A stretch of DNA of 49,219 bases, from assembly GCA_009691685.1 (NCBI GenBank), contig SIAU01000006.1:1-49219 (forward strand), in the 5' to 3' direction. The stretch is from Opitutales bacterium. GTDB taxonomy: Bacteria > Verrucomicrobiota > Verrucomicrobiia > Opitutales > UBA953. Below, one piece after another: positions 1-7,591 of the stretch; position 1 is the stretch's first letter; each line of letters starts with the position of its first letter. The notes beneath the pieces are model-generated. The model was given only the letters and a program-made list of their open reading frames with translations. It made no database searches and had not been told where the DNA came from. The position numbers and the translations under genes are program-made.

Positions 1-432
1 GGAAAGAACATCCGTGCGATGAAGTGAATTCATTTTGCGTTTCGCGTCATTTAGGGCTTCGCGACCCATTTCACTCATCCCTTTTTGAACTAATTCACGA
101 TTCCAGACATGGACGCGCAGGTCTTGGGGAAAGAGATTCAGCAATCGCTCGTTTAAATCATTTTCATCTTTTGCATTTTTAACGCATTCAATGACTTGCT
201 CAGGGTCGACCGCTAAGTGGAGACATAAAAAGCGATCGAAGCCTTTACAGAAATTTCTTTGATAGGATTTAGGTAACTCGCCTTTAAGATGTTTACGAAT
301 CTTGCCCAGGAAGCGGGGAAGGTGGAGTAAGCCGGTGGCAGGATGTGGAATATAAGCGGAGGGTAAATCGTAACAGATTTCGCCGGTCGCTTCGCTAAAT
401 CCGTTCGGGCGTGGAGTCGGAGAATCGGTCAT
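1..432 (-). CDS. DUF5069 family protein, C-terminus cut off by window edge
   Basis: The reading frame is open from an ATG at 432-430 to the left edge (144 codons, no stop), so the C-terminus lies outside the window. The translation starts MTDSPTPRPNGFSEATGEIC. It contains LHLPRFLGKIRKHLKGELP, then FCKGFDRFLCLHLAVDPEQV and a segment ending NERLLNLFP. This order (LPR-x-LxK-x-R, then a short FDxxFLxxL block) resembles DUF5069, a small soluble family of unknown function. The start ATG overlaps the stop of the upstream lipoprotein gene in an ATGA arrangement, so translation is probably coupled to the Mla operon. Nothing in the sequence shows a lipid-transport role; the link is positional only. The family call is from memory of its motifs. 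Confidence 0.72.
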   Translation of the reverse strand, partial: MTDSPTPRPNGFSEATGEICYDLPSAYIPHPATGLLHLPRFLGKIRKHLKGELPKSYQRNFCKGFDRFLCLHLAVDPEQVIECVKNAKDENDLNERLLNLFPQDLRVHVWNRELVQKGMSEMGREALNDAKRKMNSLHRTDVLS

Positions 433-1010
433 GGATTTTTAATTTCAACCAGGGGTTTGAGGTCTTGGGCAATTTGCACCGCCGCCTTTGCAAAATTTTC
501 GGACTGAGCATTTACGTAGTCGATGGGATTCTCGGAACGTTTGGCTTTCCATTGTCCATGTCCCTGACTCAAAGATTTCCCTTGGGCATCTTCGATGCGG
601 TAATGTAACTGGAGCACCGTGGCTTGAGCGGTGAGAAACATGGCTTCAACATCGATAAAGAGAACTAAGTAATTTTCGTTGGGTGTTTGGAGTTCGAAAG
701 GTAGGCCGGTTTGTTTGGTAAGATTGCGGCCAACGATTTCGCTCACGGCGCGATCGAGTGAGGCAATCCAGCGCTGTGAATCGTCCAGCTTGATTACTCG
801 AGTTTCATCCGCAATGACGATGGTCGGGCGTCGCATACTCACCGGAATATTAGCTCGGGGTATGAAAATAGTCGGACCTTTTATCGTGGGTGTGGTTACG
901 GGCCCAGAGAGTTGATGAAAAGTTACGGATTCACTTTTTTGATCAAAGGTAATGCAGCCCGTAGTAACGCACGTTACCCAGATTAATATGAATAAGGTAA
1001 ATTTATTCAT
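429..1010 (-). CDS. PqiC/ABC-transport auxiliary lipoprotein
   Basis: A 193-residue secreted lipoprotein. The N-terminus has a hydrophobic stretch (residues 5-17) followed by the lipobox VTTGC, so Cys19 is the likely lipidation site. The body carries the pattern of the ABC transporter auxiliary lipoprotein family (PqiC/DUF330 type): an N-terminal strand region with IFIPRANIPVSMRRPTIVI, then WIASLDRAVSEIVGRNL, and alternating strands to the end. Such proteins sit at the outer membrane and work with MCE proteins in lipid traffic. It is the fourth gene of the mla operon; its ATG overlaps the mlaD stop by 4 bases. The role is inferred from family and position. Confidence 0.8.
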   Translation of the reverse strand: MNKFTLFILIWVTCVTTGCITFDQKSESVTFHQLSGPVTTPTIKGPTIFIPRANIPVSMRRPTIVIADETRVIKLDDSQRWIASLDRAVSEIVGRNLTKQTGLPFELQTPNENYLVLFIDVEAMFLTAQATVLQLHYRIEDAQGKSLSQGHGQWKAKRSENPIDYVNAQSENFAKAAVQIAQDLKPLVEIKNP

Positions 1011-2047
1011 TTAGATTCCTCGGGCTTAGGGCTTTCGGCGGGTGTTTCATTTATTTTCTTTTGTCCCCGACCTTGAATAATTGTTTCTGGATTACGTTCG
1101 ATGAAGTCAGCTAAAGAACGAATGGCGGTGGCGGCTTCGGAAACATCGGCTAAGGCGGTATCTAATTCGCGTCGGGTTGGCGAACCGGGCTTGGTTAATC
1201 CGCGAACATTCTCCGCAGTTTCGTTCAGACGTTCCAAGGCCTTACGTCCAGCTGCAGCCATGGATTGAAGGTCATCCGCGACCGGATCCACTTTAGCATT
1301 AAAACGTTTCACCAGTTCGTCGACTGATCGCATGGCGGCCGAAAAATCGGATATCGCACGGGCAATCGCGGGATCACCGGTGATTTTCACGATATTATCG
1401 GAAGCCGCGACGAGATTATTATTTATTTTTTGAAATTCAATTTCGGAAGCGCCTTTATCAATGCGTCCGAGAATCGAGTCTACTTTTTGGGTAATGGCGA
1501 TGAAGTCGACTTTGCTTAACTGATTAAGGGTTTGGGAGACGGCTTTGGTGAGGGCGCCGAGATTGGAGGGTAGGGTGGGAATTTCTGCGGTGTCCCCGCG
1601 CAAATCACGTAGCTTATATTCACTGTCGGGGAAATAATCTAACTCAACATAGAGTACGCCGGTAATGACGGACTGTTGTTGTAATTTTGCACGCAGGCCT
1701 TTTTCAATAGAGCCACGTAAGCCGGTCTTATCTAAGAGCGCTTGATCTAAGCCGCGACGTGTCAGTAAATCGGGCGTGAACTCCATCACTACGGGAACCG
1801 AGTAATCGCTGGGTGCTTGGGCGGCAGTACGCAAAAGTACTTGCGAAACTTTTCCGATGGTGACGCCTCGGAATTTAACCGGCGCGCCGATATCGAGTCC
1901 GCTGACAGAATCTTGAAAGTAGCTGACGGCCGTTGGTTTCGCACCGGAAAGACTGCCGGCACCGAGCAGGATAAACGCCGCGATAAATAAAAGAATGCCG
2001 CCTGCGACAAAAGCGCCAATAAGTGATTTGTTAGCCTTGCGACGCAT
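1007..2047 (-). CDS. mlaD: MlaD-like MCE domain protein, periplasmic lipid-binding subunit
   Basis: A 346-residue protein with one N-terminal membrane helix (about residues 10-32), then an MCE domain (about 40-130) recognisable by DSVSGLDIGAPVKFRGVTIG. The C-terminal 200 residues are helical and coiled-coil-like (repeated hydrophobic heptads in the SKVDFIAITQKVDSILGRI region), as in longer MCE proteins that form a helical barrel or needle. MCE hexamers hold phospholipid between the inner-membrane permease MlaE and the outer membrane. It is longer than E. coli MlaD (about 180 residues) and nearer the long MCE types. It begins 2 bases after the mlaF stop, so it is clearly co-transcribed. Transport direction cannot be read from sequence. 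Confidence 0.9.
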   Translation of the reverse strand: MRRKANKSLIGAFVAGGILLFIAAFILLGAGSLSGAKPTAVSYFQDSVSGLDIGAPVKFRGVTIGKVSQVLLRTAAQAPSDYSVPVVMEFTPDLLTRRGLDQALLDKTGLRGSIEKGLRAKLQQQSVITGVLYVELDYFPDSEYKLRDLRGDTAEIPTLPSNLGALTKAVSQTLNQLSKVDFIAITQKVDSILGRIDKGASEIEFQKINNNLVAASDNIVKITGDPAIARAISDFSAAMRSVDELVKRFNAKVDPVADDLQSMAAAGRKALERLNETAENVRGLTKPGSPTRRELDTALADVSEAATAIRSLADFIERNPETIIQGRGQKKINETPAESPKPEESK

Positions 2048-2049
2048 GA

Positions 2050-2811
2050 TTATTTAGGGGTGACGACTCGAGAGAAGAAAGAGTGTGCTTTAGCATGAGA
2101 CTTGGGGTCAAGGAAGTCTTTTGGTGGAGCGTAGGCACCCATTGTTAAGGTATCAGAATCGAGGTAAACGCAATAGTCCGCGGTGTGTAAAATGCTGGGG
2201 ACCTCGTGGCTAACGAGGACAATGGAGGTGTTGAAAGACTCCCGAACCTTGAGAATCAAATCGTCTAAACGTTCGGAGGTCAGGGGATCCAAGCCCGCAC
2301 TGGGTTCGTCTAAAAATAAAATTTCGGGATCGAGCGCCATAGCGCGGGCGATACCAGCGCGCTTGGCCATCCCACCACTGATTTCGGAAGGCAGTTTATC
2401 AATCGCATCGGATAAGCCAACGCAGGCTAATTTATATTCAGCGAGTTGGCGGATTTGACTCGAAGAGATTTTTAAAAACTCGCGCATCGGCATTTCGATA
2501 TTTTCGCGAAGCGTGAGAGAGGAGAAGAGAGCGGAGCCTTGAAAGAGAAAACCGGATTGGCGGAGGGTTGCTTCACGTACTCGACTATCCGCTTGGCTTA
2601 AATCGACTCCCAGTAATTCGCAGCTTCCCGACATCGGTTCATCGAGTCCGCCTAAGACGCGCATCAGGGTACTTTTACCGCAACCACTGGGCCCGACGAT
2701 GGCGAGAATTTTTCCACGTTCTAAGGTGAAGGAAATATCTTTCATCACGCTGACGTCGCCGTAGCCAACGCAAAGTTTAGCGCATTTTAAAATGGGGGCA
2801 GTGGCGTCCAT
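2050..2811 (-). CDS. mlaF: MlaF-like ABC transporter ATP-binding protein
   Basis: A 253-residue cytoplasmic ABC ATPase that powers the Mla lipid transporter. Visible motifs are Walker A GPSGCGKST (residues 40-48), Q-loop Gln91 in FLFQGSALF, signature SGGMAKR (145-151), Walker B LFLDEP (165-170), and the H-loop His202 in VSHEVP. The SGGM-A-KR signature is typical of MlaF and MCE-type ATPases. It lies 3 bases downstream of the mlaE stop and 2 bases upstream of mlaD, between its permease and its MCE partner. No separate MlaB gene is present; the STAS-like segment of the neighbouring MlaE may take that place. Confidence 0.95.
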   Translation of the reverse strand: MDATAPILKCAKLCVGYGDVSVMKDISFTLERGKILAIVGPSGCGKSTLMRVLGGLDEPMSGSCELLGVDLSQADSRVREATLRQSGFLFQGSALFSSLTLRENIEMPMREFLKISSSQIRQLAEYKLACVGLSDAIDKLPSEISGGMAKRAGIARAMALDPEILFLDEPSAGLDPLTSERLDDLILKVRESFNTSIVLVSHEVPSILHTADYCVYLDSDTLTMGAYAPPKDFLDPKSHAKAHSFFSRVVTPK

Positions 2812-2814
2812 TAA

Positions 2815-3909
2815 TTAAAAATTATATAAGTTGAAGATGACGGCGAAAATCGCGTCAGCGATGACGATGAGCGTGATACCGAGCACGGCTGCCGAGGTCG
2901 CAGCATCGCCCACGCCTAAAGCGGAACGTTGGGCAACATACCCACGATAGCAACCCGCCCAAGCCGCGATGAAGGCGAAGAAGAATGATTTAATGAAGCC
3001 GACCAAGAAGCTTTTGAACGTAATCGCTTTAATCGCCTGATTTAAATATTGATCGATACTGAGGTCGCCCGCACAGGCTACAATCATACCGCCAAAAATG
3101 CCGACGAATGTAGCGAAGAGACTTAAGAGCGGCACCATCAGTGTTACGGCCAGAATGCGAGGCACGGCTAAGTATTCTACGGGATTTATTCCAAGGGCAC
3201 GCAAGGCATCGGATTCTTGACTGACATTCATGCTGCCGAGTTGAGAGGCAAAAGAGGTCGAGGTTCGTCCACAGGCAATGATGCCCGTCATGAGAGCCCC
3301 CATTTCACGGGTCATCGCGAGGGCCACTAAATTAGCGACATAGACGGTGGCACCCACTTGGCGTAATTGGATTAATCCGACATAGGCCATAATGAGCCCC
3401 GTTAAAAAACCGAGTAGGGCGACGATGGGCAGAGCATCCACACCCGCGGTTTGTAACTGCAACGTGAAATCAGCCCAGTTGACTTTGCTTCGGCCAATCA
3501 ATGTTCGGAATAAACCAGCACTCGTTTGGCCGATATGGTCCATCGCGCGACCCCACGAGCTATAACTTTCGATTCCCCATACGCCAAAATTTTCTAAGAG
3601 ATTGGGTTTTTCATCTTCGGATTTCCATTGAGTATTTTTTTCGGCTAGGCGGACGAGGGATTGCAGTCGCTTAGGGAGTTCAGATAAATCTAGTTCTCGA
3701 ATATTTTTAAAATTATGATGAATCCAGGCGGGGAGTGCGGAGTCGAAATCGTCTAAGCCGTCACTGACAATTTTAACATGATCGCCCTTGAAATTTAGAC
3801 TAGGAAGTGGCTGATCAATCCGCCAGGAGCCACCTATTTTGATAATAGTCAGTCCCCCCGTCTGGTTTTCGGTCGAAATGCTGGCCTGACGTGCTGATTT
3901 CTCTGTCAT
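2815..3909 (-). CDS. mlaE: MlaE-like permease with N-terminal STAS-like domain
   Basis: A 364-residue inner-membrane permease of the Mla/MCE ABC transporter. The first 90-100 residues are soluble and STAS-like (LTIIKIGGSWRID, then KIVSDGLDDFDSALPAWI and IRELDLSELP). The rest is the MlaE permease domain, with several membrane helices and the family signature MTREMGALMTGIIACGRTST followed by ESDALRALGINP. A separate STAS protein (MlaB) regulates MlaF in E. coli; here the domain is fused to the permease, as is known in many bacteria. I chose ATG 3909 over an in-frame TTG at 3933 because it is the first ATG and leaves the STAS segment intact. It is the first gene of the operon. Confidence 0.9.
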   Translation of the reverse strand: MTEKSARQASISTENQTGGLTIIKIGGSWRIDQPLPSLNFKGDHVKIVSDGLDDFDSALPAWIHHNFKNIRELDLSELPKRLQSLVRLAEKNTQWKSEDEKPNLLENFGVWGIESYSSWGRAMDHIGQTSAGLFRTLIGRSKVNWADFTLQLQTAGVDALPIVALLGFLTGLIMAYVGLIQLRQVGATVYVANLVALAMTREMGALMTGIIACGRTSTSFASQLGSMNVSQESDALRALGINPVEYLAVPRILAVTLMVPLLSLFATFVGIFGGMIVACAGDLSIDQYLNQAIKAITFKSFLVGFIKSFFFAFIAAWAGCYRGYVAQRSALGVGDAATSAAVLGITLIVIADAIFAVIFNLYNF

Positions 3910-4000
3910 CCTGATAATCAGATACTTGGGCAACCCTCATTAAACAAGCAGAAAGGCATTGTCCCTCGTGCCTAATATCGATTTGCTAACCCTCCTTTAA

Positions 4001-4966
4001 ATGCGCCGAACGTTATTCCATTTAGTCTGGTCGACTGCCGTATTGGCCCAAAGCTCGGCCCCCACGCTGCGCCTCTCACACGATTCGGATGGCATCCACC
4101 CGATGGTCGGTGTCACGGAGGAAAATGATAAATTTGGTACAAAAGGTACCGATAAATATTACACGCAGGGTTTACGGATTAATTTTCAAAACGACCCGAA
4201 TTTTTATTGGGCTCTGACTCAAGAAATTAATACGCCGGACGATACCAAAAATCCGGTTCCGAGTGATACCGATCAACCTTATTCGGGTATCTTATATTTA
4301 ACTTATGGTTATGGTAAGGTGTTGGAAAGAGGTGGCCGTCGCGATTGTCTCTTTACGGTGGAAGGGCAAATCGGCGTCACGGGTCCAGCTTCGGGTGCCG
4401 AAACTATTCAAAGCAAATTTCACACCTTGATTGGTTCAGCTGTTCCCTTGGGTTGGGGTACACAAATTCCCAATGAGCCAGTGTTTAATTTAAATGCAGA
4501 ATTTAAAAGGAAAATAATGTGGGACGATACGGGAAGGAATATGCGTGATCTGATTGCTCGTGGGCAAGTACAGTTGGGCACCATTCGCACCGAGTTAGTG
4601 TTGGGGGCTCAAGTGCGCTGGGGTTTAAATCTTGAGGATAGTTGGGGGCAGGGAACCATTCGGCACAGTAGTGTCTACAATCCTAATTATCATTCCGACG
4701 GATTATACCCACGCACCTTTTCGTCCTATTTTTTCACGGATGCGCAAATGGAGTTTGTATTTAAAAATTATGCAACCGATGGAACTACCTTTAGGGAATC
4801 TGCCCACGTGACTCGCACAACCCTCGTTGGCCAATTCCTCATCGGTGCCACCGCGAGCATCTATCGCACATCCATTACCTACTATCTGGCCGTACGGACT
4901 AAAGATTTCGAAACACAAGCAACCACACACTACTTTGGTGGATTCAAAGGGGTCATTAGTTTTTAA
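4001..4966 (+). CDS. LpxR-like lipid A deacylase (DUF2219 family), outer membrane
   Basis: A 321-residue protein with a short cleavable signal (hydrophobic to about residue 16, AQSSA near the likely cleavage site). The diagnostic part is GVTEENDKFGTKGTDKYYTQ (residues 37-56), matching the E-N-D-x-F ... T-D-x-Y-Y-T-x-G pattern of LpxR-type 3'-O-deacylases, which include the catalytic Asn-Asp pair. The rest alternates amphipathic strands consistent with a 12-strand barrel. LpxR removes the 3'-acyloxyacyl chain of lipid A at the outer-membrane surface. It is divergent from mlaE and is followed 2 bases after its stop by the Ppx/GppA gene. Whether it is active on this organism's lipid A is not shown. 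Confidence 0.82.
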   Translation: MRRTLFHLVWSTAVLAQSSAPTLRLSHDSDGIHPMVGVTEENDKFGTKGTDKYYTQGLRINFQNDPNFYWALTQEINTPDDTKNPVPSDTDQPYSGILYLTYGYGKVLERGGRRDCLFTVEGQIGVTGPASGAETIQSKFHTLIGSAVPLGWGTQIPNEPVFNLNAEFKRKIMWDDTGRNMRDLIARGQVQLGTIRTELVLGAQVRWGLNLEDSWGQGTIRHSSVYNPNYHSDGLYPRTFSSYFFTDAQMEFVFKNYATDGTTFRESAHVTRTTLVGQFLIGATASIYRTSITYYLAVRTKDFETQATTHYFGGFKGVISF

Positions 4967-4968
4967 TT

Positions 4969-5898
4969 ATGTCAAAAAACATTTTTGCCGTGGTCGATAT
5001 TGGGTCTAACTCACTCAAGGTGACCGTGGTTGATAGCCATGGGATAAAGGAGTTGGGTCGATCAACAGAATCGGTGAGACTTTTTCCATCGGGGGAAAGC
5101 CCGGTGAGACTACACCCCGACAAACTTGAACAGGGCGCTCAGGCGGTGGCTCGTCTCGTAAAATTTGCGCAAGATAAAGGTGCCCAAAAGATTGTTCTCC
5201 TCGGAACGAGCGCCGTCCGCGAGTGTGTTAATCGCGATGAGTTCTCTGCTAAAATCATGGAACTGTGTGGCATGCCCTTGACGATTATTTCAGGTGAAGT
5301 CGAAGCGCGCTTAGCAGCCCAGGGCGTACGCGTGGATCCCGTCTATGCTAATTACCGAAACATCCTCGCCTTTGATTTAGGTGGAGGAAGTTTGGAGATC
5401 AGTAAATTGCACGGTAAACAATGTACCTTTGCCCGAAGTTATCCACTGGGCTCCGTGCGTTTAACGTCTCAACTACCAGCCAGCCCCGACGGAGTAATCG
5501 ATGAAGAACATCAATTAAGCTTTCAGATAATGATTCGCTCTCAACTTCAAGATGCGTTGTTGAATGAAGCAGCCCGAGACTCTTTGCTGGTTGGAGCAGG
5601 TGGGGCCTTTACGGCGATTGCACTTTATCTCGAAGCCATGGGCGAGGCACCGGTGTCGGGTCGACTTCCTGTATTACGGATTCGCGAATTAAAGGACCGA
5701 ATCTGTAATTCAACGTCGGATGACCGAAAGCAGTTAAAAGGCATTCCAGCTGATCGGATGGACATTATGCCAGCGGCATTACTGACAATTTGTGTGCTCG
5801 CCGATTTGACTCAGGCTGAAGCCTTCTATCTTACTCACTATGGAGTTCGACAAGGAATGATTCAACTACTCATCGCAGAAGACGCCACACATTCATGA
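4969..5898 (+). CDS. Ppx/GppA family phosphatase
   Basis: A 309-residue ASKHA-fold enzyme. The phosphate-1 motif is VVDIGSNSLKVTVVD near residue 8, a second motif is GTSAVRECVNRDEF, and the phosphate-2 motif is LAFDLGGGSLEIS. A late GAGGAFTAIALYL fits the adenosine-binding region. The family includes exopolyphosphatase and (p)ppGpp-pentaphosphate phosphohydrolase; the short length (about 300, against about 510 for E. coli Ppx) means only the two-domain catalytic core is present, so the substrate cannot be decided. ppk1 lies about 30 kb away in this window, so polyphosphate turnover is plausible. It overlaps the following SCO gene by 4 bases. Confidence 0.9.
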   Translation: MSKNIFAVVDIGSNSLKVTVVDSHGIKELGRSTESVRLFPSGESPVRLHPDKLEQGAQAVARLVKFAQDKGAQKIVLLGTSAVRECVNRDEFSAKIMELCGMPLTIISGEVEARLAAQGVRVDPVYANYRNILAFDLGGGSLEISKLHGKQCTFARSYPLGSVRLTSQLPASPDGVIDEEHQLSFQIMIRSQLQDALLNEAARDSLLVGAGGAFTAIALYLEAMGEAPVSGRLPVLRIRELKDRICNSTSDDRKQLKGIPADRMDIMPAALLTICVLADLTQAEAFYLTHYGVRQGMIQLLIAEDATHS

Positions 5899-6731
5899 AA
5901 TATTTTTTATTGTTCATCGGATTTTTCATCGCAAATCAATTGAACGCTCAGACCCTAGAGGGGAAAATTATTTCGGTAGATGTCGCTCAATCCACGGCAC
6001 AATTTCAGACCAATAAAGAAATCAAGACCATTCAATTACTGCCGGGCGACGCCACCCTTAACTGGTCGCAAAAAATCGTGAAGTGTACTTTGGTGCAAAA
6101 TCAGGGAGCGATTCGTGCGGACTTAATCTTTCCTGCCGACCCCGAAGAGCTGCGTCAAGTGGCCGAGGTGACCGATGCCTTGCGCCGTGATACCGTTGAA
6201 CGCGGACGCATCGTCTCACGTGGCGCCAATGATTTAATGCCCCCGATGGCTCTGTGGAATCAAAACGCTAAACTTCTGTTCAAGAAGGATTTTCTGGGTC
6301 AGCCTTTGGCGATTAACTTTATCTTTACGCGTTGCCGTAATGCACTGATGTGCCCGGCGTCTACCCAATGTATGAAACGGTTGGCCGAGGAGTTGGATAA
6401 GTCGCCGCAACTCGCGAATGTTAAACTCGTATCCGTGAGTTTTGACCCGCAGAACGATTCGCCGGGAATATTGAATACCTATGCTGCCGGTTATGGTATT
6501 AATTCTGCCCGCCATAATTTTCTGACCGGTGATGCGAATCAGATTAAAGATTTGATGCGTCAGTTTGGTATCGTGACGACTCAGTCCGATGGCACTATTA
6601 TCCACAACGCCGCACTGGTTATCGTCAGTCCCGAGGGCCGAATTATTCATCGTCGAGAGGGCGCACAATTTGACCCGGTCGACGTCGCTGATTATTTCCT
6701 TAAGTTAAATCAAGTGCCTCCCGCGAAATGA
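5895..6731 (+). CDS. SCO1/SenC-type copper chaperone, secreted thioredoxin-fold protein
   Basis: A 278-residue protein with a signal peptide (hydrophobic residues 3-14, likely cleavage after LNAQ). Residues 20-100 form a copper-binding or DUF-like strand region with PGDATLNWSQKIVKC. From about 115 a thioredoxin-like SCO domain follows, with INFIFTRCRNALMCPAS carrying Cys147 and Cys153, and a downstream His237 in TIIHNAALVIVSPEG. In SCO proteins two cysteines and this histidine bind copper for delivery to cytochrome c oxidase CuA. The cysteine spacing is CX5C, not the textbook CX3C. The start overlaps the Ppx stop and the end overlaps the next gene by 4 bases, so it lies in a tight operon. Confidence 0.82.
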   Translation: MKYFLLFIGFFIANQLNAQTLEGKIISVDVAQSTAQFQTNKEIKTIQLLPGDATLNWSQKIVKCTLVQNQGAIRADLIFPADPEELRQVAEVTDALRRDTVERGRIVSRGANDLMPPMALWNQNAKLLFKKDFLGQPLAINFIFTRCRNALMCPASTQCMKRLAEELDKSPQLANVKLVSVSFDPQNDSPGILNTYAAGYGINSARHNFLTGDANQIKDLMRQFGIVTTQSDGTIIHNAALVIVSPEGRIIHRREGAQFDPVDVADYFLKLNQVPPAK

Positions 6732-7591
6732 ATAAACGTCTTCAGCTTATTTTAATTTCCGTACTCGCACTCGGCTTATTTGTTCTGTTGAAATCACTCC
6801 CCGATACGCATTGTGCGTTATTACATGTGGACCACCAGCCGGTCTTAGATAAAGGCCTAGAGTTCTGTGGAGTAAATGAGCAGGCCAATTTCTACCGCCC
6901 TAAAGATTTACAATTTCCGGTAAAAGCGGAAATTAAATTTAATCAGAAGGACGGCGAGCTGCGCTTAATCAAAACCGATGGTAAATTGTATTATGATTAC
7001 GAAATCGGCCTATCGCATACCCAGAAAGTGCACTTACATTTAAAACAAAATACCGGCCGCAACGATTACATCCATTTACATCCCGTGTCAGATGATTTTG
7101 GCGTTTGGCGTTTTAAATTTCCCGAGGAGTTCTTAAGAGGAAATCCCGGTGGTGCCTTGCAGGCCTATGTTGATTTTGTACCCTTAAGGTCGGGTCGTAC
7201 GATTTTAGCGGAAGCCGATGGAACTTGGTCAAATGAATCGGAACTAGGTGAACGCGTAAGTCGTAATAAAATAGTTTCTCTGACCACGAATACCTATAAG
7301 ACAGGTGAATCGGCTACCTTAAGAGTTAAGCTCGCATCGGGTACGACCTCTCAGGCTCTCAAATTAAAACCGATTATGGGAACCTTAGGGCATGCTGTAA
7401 TCTTTTCGACCGATCCCAAGAAGACCGGCTACGCACACATGCACCCTTCGCTCGAAGGCCAAGAGTATGAGTCACAGCCGACCTTAGCCTTTAAGCTCAA
7501 ATTACCCGCCGCAGGGGATTACGAAATTTGGATTAATATCGATGACGGTGCGAACGATTACTTAGTCGCTCCTCTTCGCGTCACGAACTAA
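6728..7591 (+). CDS. Membrane-anchored protein with two HxHP modules, candidate periplasmic metal binder
   Basis: No named family recognised with confidence. The 287-residue protein has one N-terminal helix (about residues 5-23) and is then extracytoplasmic. Two similar beta-rich modules each contain an HxHP motif: residues 100-150 with His102, His104, NDYIHLHPVSDDFGVWRFKF (His116, His118), and residues 218-285 with His222 and GYAHMHPSLEG (His237, His239). Both continue into a hydrophobic strand and a PGDYE- or FVP-like turn. Histidine-rich strand modules like these appear in secreted proteins next to copper genes (family knowledge, not checked). It overlaps the SCO gene by 4 bases, which supports a copper-related role by inference. 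Its 3' end overlaps the convergent gene's stop by 4 bases. Confidence 0.55.
   Translation: MNKRLQLILISVLALGLFVLLKSLPDTHCALLHVDHQPVLDKGLEFCGVNEQANFYRPKDLQFPVKAEIKFNQKDGELRLIKTDGKLYYDYEIGLSHTQKVHLHLKQNTGRNDYIHLHPVSDDFGVWRFKFPEEFLRGNPGGALQAYVDFVPLRSGRTILAEADGTWSNESELGERVSRNKIVSLTTNTYKTGESATLRVKLASGTTSQALKLKPIMGTLGHAVIFSTDPKKTGYAHMHPSLEGQEYESQPTLAFKLKLPAAGDYEIWINIDDGANDYLVAPLRVTN

Noticed and set aside
3910-3933. TTG start adding eight residues to MlaE
   Set aside because: An ATG at 3909 gives the natural family start and the eight extra residues have no support.
6598-6606. Perfect DnaA-box-like TTATCCACA
   Set aside because: It lies inside the SCO coding sequence, is single, and no origin features or dnaA gene are nearby, so it is likely chance.
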